64,000 nt of DNA from Bradyrhizobium cenepequi (lineage in GTDB: Bacteria; Pseudomonadota; Alphaproteobacteria; Rhizobiales; Xanthobacteraceae): NCBI RefSeq assembly GCF_020329485.1, contig NZ_JAGKJI010000016.1, forward strand, positions 84,572 through 148,571, given 5' to 3'. Below the pieces are notes generated by a model. It was not told where the DNA came from. It saw only the letters and a list, made by a program, of their open reading frames with translations, and made no database searches. A program made the translations under genes and the position numbers. Position 1 is the stretch's first letter; every line of letters starts with the position of its first letter. Shown here in pieces: positions 59,485 through 64,000 of this stretch.

Positions 59485-62208
59485 TCACGACATCGCCTCT
59501 TTGACGAGTTCATCGGCGGCTTCCGCCAATAGCTCGTCGGATGCTTCGCCATAAACCGACTCGCGGCCGATTTCCAGCATCACGGGGACGGCGAGCGGCG
59601 AAACATGCTCCAGTTCCCGGTGTGTGATTCGTCCCTGGATGCGCGCGAGCATGTCGCCGAGCCGGCGCAGATCGAGCAGGCCGGTCGCGGCATCGGCACG
59701 CGCCGCGCGCAACAGGACATGATCGGCCTGATGCTTGCGCAGCACGTCATAGACGAGATCGGTCGAGAACAGCACTTGGCGCCGCGATTTCTCCTCGCCG
59801 GTATGGCGACGCGCGATTAACCCTGAGATGATGGCGCAATTGCGGAAGGTGCGCTTCATCAGCGCCGATTCGGCGAGCCACGCTTCGAGATCATCGCCGA
59901 GCATGTCAGGATCGAACAACGCGTTGAGATCGAGGTGGCCTTGCCGGATCAGATAAGAGAGGTCGCCTAATCCCCAGATCGCGAGCGCATATTCATTGGC
60001 CATGAAACCGAGCGGCCGGGTGCGGGCGCGCTCCATCCGCCGCGTCAGGAGCATGCCGAGCGTCTGGTGCGCCAGCCGTCCCTCGAAGGGATAGCAGACC
60101 AGGTAATGCTTGTTGCCGCGTGGAAAGGTTTCGACAAGAAGCTCGCGCACCGCGGGCACACGGGAAAAATCCTTCTGCAGCGACAGCCATTCGTGGACCT
60201 GGTCGGGCAGCGCATTCCACGCCCGGCCATCATCGAGCAGTTTACGCACGCGCTCGGCAAGATAGGTGGAAAGCGGGAATTTGCCGCCCATGTAGGACGG
60301 CACCTTGGCGTCCTTGTCGTTGGCGCGGGAGACGTAGACCTGGTCCTCGACCAGCGCCTCATAGCGCACCACCTCGCCGCTGAACACGAAGGTGTCGCCG
60401 GGCACGAGGCCTTCGATGAAGACTTCCTCGATCTCGCCAAGCATCTTGCCGCCGCGTGCGACCGCGCCGGTCGAGCCGGTGCCGCCGGCGCGCGAGCGCA
60501 CCAGCCGTACCTTCAGCATGGTTTCCTCGACGATGGTGCCGACGTTGAGACGGTAGCTCTGCCGCACGCGGGGATTGGCGACGCGCCAGCGACCCTGCTT
60601 GTCCTGCTTGATGCGCGCAAAGCGCTCATAGGTCTTCAGCGCATAACCGCCGGTCGCGACGAAATCGACGATGTCGTCGAAATCGGCGCGCGTGAGCGCG
60701 GCGTAAGGCGCCGACGTCAGCACCTCCTGATATAGTTCATCGGACAGGAACGGCTCGCCGCAGGCGCAGCCGAGCACATGCTGCGCCAGCACGTCGAGCG
60801 CGCCCGATCGAAGAGGCGGCGTATCCTGCGCATTCTCTGCGATCGCATCGATCGCGACGCGGCATTCCAAAACCTCGAAACGATTCGCCGGCACCAGCAC
60901 GGCACGCGAGGCTTCGTCGAAACGGTGATTGGCGCGGCCGATCCGCTGCATCAGTCGCGACGAACCCTTGGGCGCACCGATATTGATGACGAGATCGACA
61001 TCGCCCCAGTCGACGCCGAGGTCAAGCGAGGAGGTGCAGACCACGCCGCGCAGTCTTCCCGCCGCCATCGCATCCTCGACCTTGCGGCGCTGCGCGACAT
61101 CGAGCGAGCCATGATGCAGCGCGATTGCGAGCCCGTCATCGTTCATGCGCCAGAGATCCTGGAACAGCATCTCGGCCTGGCTGCGCGTGTTGACGAAAAC
61201 CAGCGTGGTCTTGTTCTGCCGGATCAGTTCATAGATTTCACCGAGCGCATGGCGCGCGGTGTGGCCGGCCCAGGGCAGGCGCTCGCGCGTATCGAGCATC
61301 TCGACGATCGGCGGCGCCGCGCCGCCGGCGATGACGACATCGGCGGCGTCTTGCCTGTCCGGACGTTGCGGCACCAGGAAACGCGCGAGCTGCTCCGGCT
61401 CGGCGACCGTCGCCGACAGGCCGATCGCCCGCATCTCGGGCGCCAGCCGCCACAGCCGCGCCAGCCCGAGCGATAAGAGGTCGCCGCGCTTCGAGGTCAC
61501 CAGCGCGTGCAATTCATCGAGCACGATGCGCTTCAGGGAGGAGAACAGGAATGGCGCGTCATCGGATGACAGCAGCAGCGCGAGCTGCTCGGGCGTGGTG
61601 AGCAGGATATCAGGCGGATAGCGCCGCTGCCGCTGGCGCCGCGACACCGGCGTGTCGCCGGTGCGGGTCTCGATCTTGATCGGCAGGCCCATCTCGGCGA
61701 TGGGCGTTTCCAGATTGCGCGCGATGTCGACCGCGAGCGCCTTCAGCGGGGAGATGTAGAGCGTGTGGAGGCCGCCGGTGCGACGAACGCTGCGGCCGGT
61801 GGAGATGAGGTTGGCACGGGCGGTGCGCGACTTGACCTCTCCGCTTGCGGGTTCGCTGTTCTCCTTCCCCCTGAAAGGGGGAAGGTCGGGATGGGGGTCC
61901 GCCGCTTGCTCCGTGCCCGTGGCTGACCCCCACCCGTCGCGCTCAGGCGCGCGCCGACCTCCCCCTTTCAGGAGGAGGTGAGCAGCCGCCGCACTCAGTT
62001 CCACGAGCGTCGGCAGAAATCCCGCCAGCGTCTTGCCGGCGCCGGTTGGCGCAATCAGCAATGCCGAGCGATTCTCGCGCGCCTTCGCCAATAGCGCGAG
62101 CTGATGCTCGCGTGGCGACCAGCCGCGGGCCGCGAACCATTTCTGGAAGCGGACGGGGAGGAGGGATTCGGCCTCGGTCGAGGCCGCGGGCTGGGCGAGC
62201 GGCGGCAC
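59485..62208 (-). CDS. Ligase-associated DEXH-box helicase (Lhr family), 907 aa
   Basis: Superfamily 2 helicase of the Lhr group. Motif I is APTGAGKT (53-60), motif Ia ISPLKALA (152-159) and motif II DELH (231-234); SATV, HHGSLD and QRIGRANH also occur, followed by the Lhr-type C-terminal domains. Typical members are about 810-850 aa; the excess here comes from an insertion at about residues 76-120, between motifs I and Ia. That insertion is encoded by a palindromic repeat (61858-61979) read in frame. Start is GTG 62208 without a clear ribosome site. Probably cooperates with PdeM 155 bases downstream in DNA repair. Confidence 0.88.
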   Translation of the reverse strand: MPPLAQPAASTEAESLLPVRFQKWFAARGWSPREHQLALLAKARENRSALLIAPTGAGKTLAGFLPTLVELSAAAAHLLLKGGGRRAPERDGWGSATGTEQAADPHPDLPPFRGKENSEPASGEVKSRTARANLISTGRSVRRTGGLHTLYISPLKALAVDIARNLETPIAEMGLPIKIETRTGDTPVSRRQRQRRYPPDILLTTPEQLALLLSSDDAPFLFSSLKRIVLDELHALVTSKRGDLLSLGLARLWRLAPEMRAIGLSATVAEPEQLARFLVPQRPDRQDAADVVIAGGAAPPIVEMLDTRERLPWAGHTARHALGEIYELIRQNKTTLVFVNTRSQAEMLFQDLWRMNDDGLAIALHHGSLDVAQRRKVEDAMAAGRLRGVVCTSSLDLGVDWGDVDLVINIGAPKGSSRLMQRIGRANHRFDEASRAVLVPANRFEVLECRVAIDAIAENAQDTPPLRSGALDVLAQHVLGCACGEPFLSDELYQEVLTSAPYAALTRADFDDIVDFVATGGYALKTYERFARIKQDKQGRWRVANPRVRQSYRLNVGTIVEETMLKVRLVRSRAGGTGSTGAVARGGKMLGEIEEVFIEGLVPGDTFVFSGEVVRYEALVEDQVYVSRANDKDAKVPSYMGGKFPLSTYLAERVRKLLDDGRAWNALPDQVHEWLSLQKDFSRVPAVRELLVETFPRGNKHYLVCYPFEGRLAHQTLGMLLTRRMERARTRPLGFMANEYALAIWGLGDLSYLIRQGHLDLNALFDPDMLGDDLEAWLAESALMKRTFRNCAIISGLIARRHTGEEKSRRQVLFSTDLVYDVLRKHQADHVLLRAARADAATGLLDLRRLGDMLARIQGRITHRELEHVSPLAVPVMLEIGRESVYGEASDELLAEAADELVKEAMS
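61858..61979. repeat. Palindromic repeat inserted in the helicase coding sequence
   Basis: CTTCCCCCTGAAAGGGGGAAGG and GACCTCCCCCTTTCAGGAGGAGG hairpins flank GGGATGGGGGTC / GACCCCCACCC arms: the same architecture as the intergenic CCCTCTCCC repeats. Its span is in frame and has no stop on the coding strand, adding about 40 residues (HLLLKGGGRR to PPFRGKE). Confidence 0.85.
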
Positions 62209-62249
62209 GGCATTACAGCTATGCCCTCGGGGGCGCTTCGTCGAGGGGC

Positions 62250-62295
62250 GCTCTCCTCACCTCGCCCCGCTCTTCGCGGGGAGAGGAAGATGAGG
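62250..62295. repeat. Short palindromic repeat, CCTCTCCCCG family
   Basis: CTCTCCTCACCTCGCCCCGC followed by TCTTCGCGGGGAGAGGAAGATGAGG, a single hairpin between helicase and binding-protein genes. Confidence 0.65.
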
Positions 62296-62315
62296 CAGCG
62301 GCACCCGCCCCCGCC

Positions 62316-63542
62316 CTACTCCGTCATAGGCTTGTCGGAGATGTCCCAATCCTTGCCGTTGAAGATCGAGATGTAGAGCGTCTTCATCGGCGTGTAATCC
62401 TCCGGCGTGTAGCTGTAATTGACGCCGTCGAGGAAATAGGGCGAGTGGAAGCCGGCCAGCGTAGTCGCGTGCTTCAGCACGTTGGCGCGGCTGAGGTCGT
62501 CGCCGCAGCGGCGCAGGATTTCGGCCATGCTCGCGACCTGGCCGTAGCCGGCGAACGCGATGGTGTTGTCGGGATCGACATTGGGCAGATATTTCTTGCG
62601 CAATTCCTCGAAGGCCAGCACGTCTGGATCCTTCTCGAAGCGGGGCACGCCGACTTCCTTGGCGTAGCGGATCGCGACGATGCCGGTTGCGTTCTCAAGG
62701 CCTGCGGCGTTCAGGATCGAGCGGCCGGTCGAGCCTGCCGACAACAGATGCAGCGGCTTCCAGCCGAGCTCGGCGACTTTGCGGATCGACTGCGACGTCG
62801 CCTTGCCGGTGGTGATGTTGTAGAAGACATCGGCGCCCGATTTCGAGAGATTGATGAGCTGGGAATCGACGGTCGGATCGGTGAGATCGTAGGTCTGCTC
62901 CATGATCACCTGCGCCTTGGCGCCGGCATCCGCCAGCACCTTCTTGAAAGGCCCCAGGAAGTCGCGGCCGAAATCGTCGTTCTGATAGAGGATGCCGACC
63001 TTGGCATTCGGCTTCACGCTGACGACGTGCTTGGCCAGGATGCGCGCTTCGGTCGGATAGAGCGGCAGGCCCGCCATGGTCCATTTGAAATTCTTCGGGT
63101 CATTCCATTTCGATGCGCCGGTGTTCAGCAGCAATTGCGGCACGCCCTTGGAATTGAGATATTTATGCACGGCAGTCTGCGGCGCGGTGCCGAGCGAACC
63201 ATAGAGCGCCAGAACTTCCTCCTGCTCCACCAGGCGCCGCGTCGCCTCGACGCATTTCGGCGCGCTGTAGGCGTCGTCCATGGTGAAGAATTTCACCTTG
63301 CGCCTGTTGATGCCGCCCTTCTCGTTCAGCATCTGGAAATAGGCTTCGCCGACGCGCCCGAGCACGCCGTAGAGCGAGCCGGGGCCGGAATGCGGCACGG
63401 TCTGGCCGAGCTTGATCTCGGTGTCGCTCGCGCCCGGATCATATTTCTTCTCGGCGGCCCAGACGTAAGGCGCCGGCAAAGCGGACGCGGCGAATGCACT
63501 GATGGCGGTGGCGCAGAATTCGCGCCTGGTTTGCTTTTTCAT
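62316..63542 (-). CDS. ABC transporter substrate-binding protein (Leu/Ile/Val type), 408 aa
   Basis: Periplasmic binding protein of the Peripla_BP_6 family, distinct from 46934-48133. The N-terminus TRREFCATAISAFAASALP is a twin-arginine (Tat) type signal rather than a plain Sec signal. Family strings are IKLGQTVPHSGPGSLYG, MLNEKGGINRRKVKFFTMDD and ILYQNDDFGRDFLGPFK. No permease or ATPase gene adjoins, so it may be an orphan subunit that serves a liv system elsewhere, or the rest lies beyond the window. ATG 63542 with GGGAGA upstream, in a possible hairpin. Confidence 0.87.
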   Translation of the reverse strand: MKKQTRREFCATAISAFAASALPAPYVWAAEKKYDPGASDTEIKLGQTVPHSGPGSLYGVLGRVGEAYFQMLNEKGGINRRKVKFFTMDDAYSAPKCVEATRRLVEQEEVLALYGSLGTAPQTAVHKYLNSKGVPQLLLNTGASKWNDPKNFKWTMAGLPLYPTEARILAKHVVSVKPNAKVGILYQNDDFGRDFLGPFKKVLADAGAKAQVIMEQTYDLTDPTVDSQLINLSKSGADVFYNITTGKATSQSIRKVAELGWKPLHLLSAGSTGRSILNAAGLENATGIVAIRYAKEVGVPRFEKDPDVLAFEELRKKYLPNVDPDNTIAFAGYGQVASMAEILRRCGDDLSRANVLKHATTLAGFHSPYFLDGVNYSYTPEDYTPMKTLYISIFNGKDWDISDKPMTE

Positions 63543-63846
63543 TGTTGTTGTCTCTCCCTAGACCGCAACAATGAGCAACATTCCACTTTGCACGGCAATA
63601 CCGAACTTGTCGCTTTGCGACGCAATGCCGCTTGGAGCAGTTCCACGCGGCGGAAATGGTAGCGCCTAGACTCAAGTTTTGCTGGCGACGGCGACTGCAC
63701 GCCCTCTCCCGCAAGCGAGAGCTTTGCTTAATTGGCTGAGCGGGAGTGGCAGCCGATGTCAGGCATTTTTTTGCGCTGCCTCAGGCGGTACGCGAGGGTT
63801 GACGGCCGCGTTTTCAGGGCCGTCCGATGGCAGCGGGCGGTGGCGG
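63543..63846. other. Intergenic region next to an IS element
   Basis: Upstream region of the binding-protein gene. It contains a truncated CCCTCTCCCGC repeat at about 63701-63722, and the region past about 63730 probably belongs to the insertion sequence. A hairpin GACGGCC (63801-63807) / GGCCGTC (63818-63824) follows the transposase stop. The exact IS end cannot be fixed without the other end. Confidence 0.5.
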
Positions 63847-64000
63847 TCACGCCGCAGCTCCCACGGGCTGCAGCACCGCCCATCGTTTGAGGTTCATGGC
63901 GAGGCAGATAAGACGCAGATGCGTCTGGTTGCGTCTCAGGCCCAGATAGCGGGCGCGCGCCCAGCGGTAGACGCCCTTGAGACGTGCGAAGACCTGCTCG
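63847..64000 (-). CDS. IS5-family transposase, C-terminal fragment (cut by window edge)
   Basis: The visible minus-strand frame of 50 codons ends at TGA 63849-63847. Its peptide EQVFARLKGVYRWARARYLG, then LRRNQTHLRLICLAMNLKRW, is the typical C-terminus of IS5-type DDE transposases. The YREK-like region and the rest lie outside the window. Whether the copy is intact cannot be seen. Indicates an insertion sequence at the right edge. Confidence 0.75.
   Translation of the reverse strand, partial: EQVFARLKGVYRWARARYLGLRRNQTHLRLICLAMNLKRWAVLQPVGAAA
63847..64000 (-). mobile_element. IS5-family insertion sequence, partial
   Basis: Inferred from the transposase C-terminus. The repeat upstream of about 63722 looks cut short, which may mark the insertion point; no terminal inverted repeat could be confirmed within the window. 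Confidence 0.55.

Noticed and set aside
1..64000. CRISPR arrays, tRNA or rRNA genes
   Set aside because: No regularly spaced direct repeats and no cloverleaf or rRNA-like sequence were recognised; the repeats seen are dispersed palindromes.

Overview
The window looks like chromosomal DNA of Bradyrhizobium or a very close relative (Nitrobacteraceae, Alphaproteobacteria). Grounds: high GC; a perfect iron control element (TTTAGAA-N3-TTCTAAA) in front of an mbfA-type iron exporter; many CoA-ligase, acyl-CoA dehydrogenase and Liv/Opp-type transporter genes; and intergenic spaces filled with short palindromic repeat families of the kind seen in that group. This assignment is from memory of such genomes, not from a search. 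I see no tRNA, rRNA, CRISPR array or prophage.

Layout. (1) 1-11.7 kb: a beta-oxidation type catabolic cluster. It has two complete acyl-CoA dehydrogenases and the start of a third, a feruloyl-CoA-synthase-like ligase, an enoyl-CoA hydratase, an SDR dehydrogenase and a TetR regulator, all on the minus strand. Divergent from these are a thiolase, a second CoA ligase and an epoxide-hydrolase-like protein. (2) 11.7-25.7 kb: mbfA under an Irr box, then single genes or small units: amidase, DUF4440-like protein, Zn alcohol dehydrogenase, AidB-like dehydrogenase, an SDR lacking its catalytic Tyr, DUF1127/GNAT, LysR/MFS, an operon of two amidohydrolases plus a Rieske ferredoxin, and a CinA-C protein. 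(3) 25.9-29.5 kb: a type I secretion ABC/adaptor pair and a GlsB-like membrane protein. (4) 29.7-38.9 kb: an oligopeptide-type ABC importer whose operon encloses an amidase with an AtzG-like small partner, plus two family-5 binding proteins. (5) 38.97-46.83 kb: a CHASE2 adenylate/guanylate cyclase, a 1380-residue FecR/VCBS/NIDO/RTX protein and a LapG-like cysteine protease. This is the most interesting candidate system. (6) 46.9-53.9 kb: livHMGF with a FadD-like ligase and a binding protein. (7) 54.2-57.7 kb: MBL-fold protein, M29 aminopeptidase and PcaB-like lyase. (8) 57.7-58.6 kb: a repeat-rich gap with a strongly structured element. (9) 58.6-62.2 kb: PdeM and a ligase-associated DEXH helicase carrying an in-frame palindromic repeat. 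(10) 62.3-64.0 kb: a Tat-type binding protein and the end of an IS5-family transposase.

How it fits together. Clusters 1 and 6 can import, activate and beta-oxidise carboxylic acids, probably aromatic-side-chain or fatty acids. Cluster 4 imports and hydrolyses an amide-containing solute. Cluster 5, perhaps with the secretion pair of cluster 3, looks like a cell-surface protein coupled to a membrane cyclase. More than 20 copies of palindromic repeats sit between genes, and one has become coding sequence.
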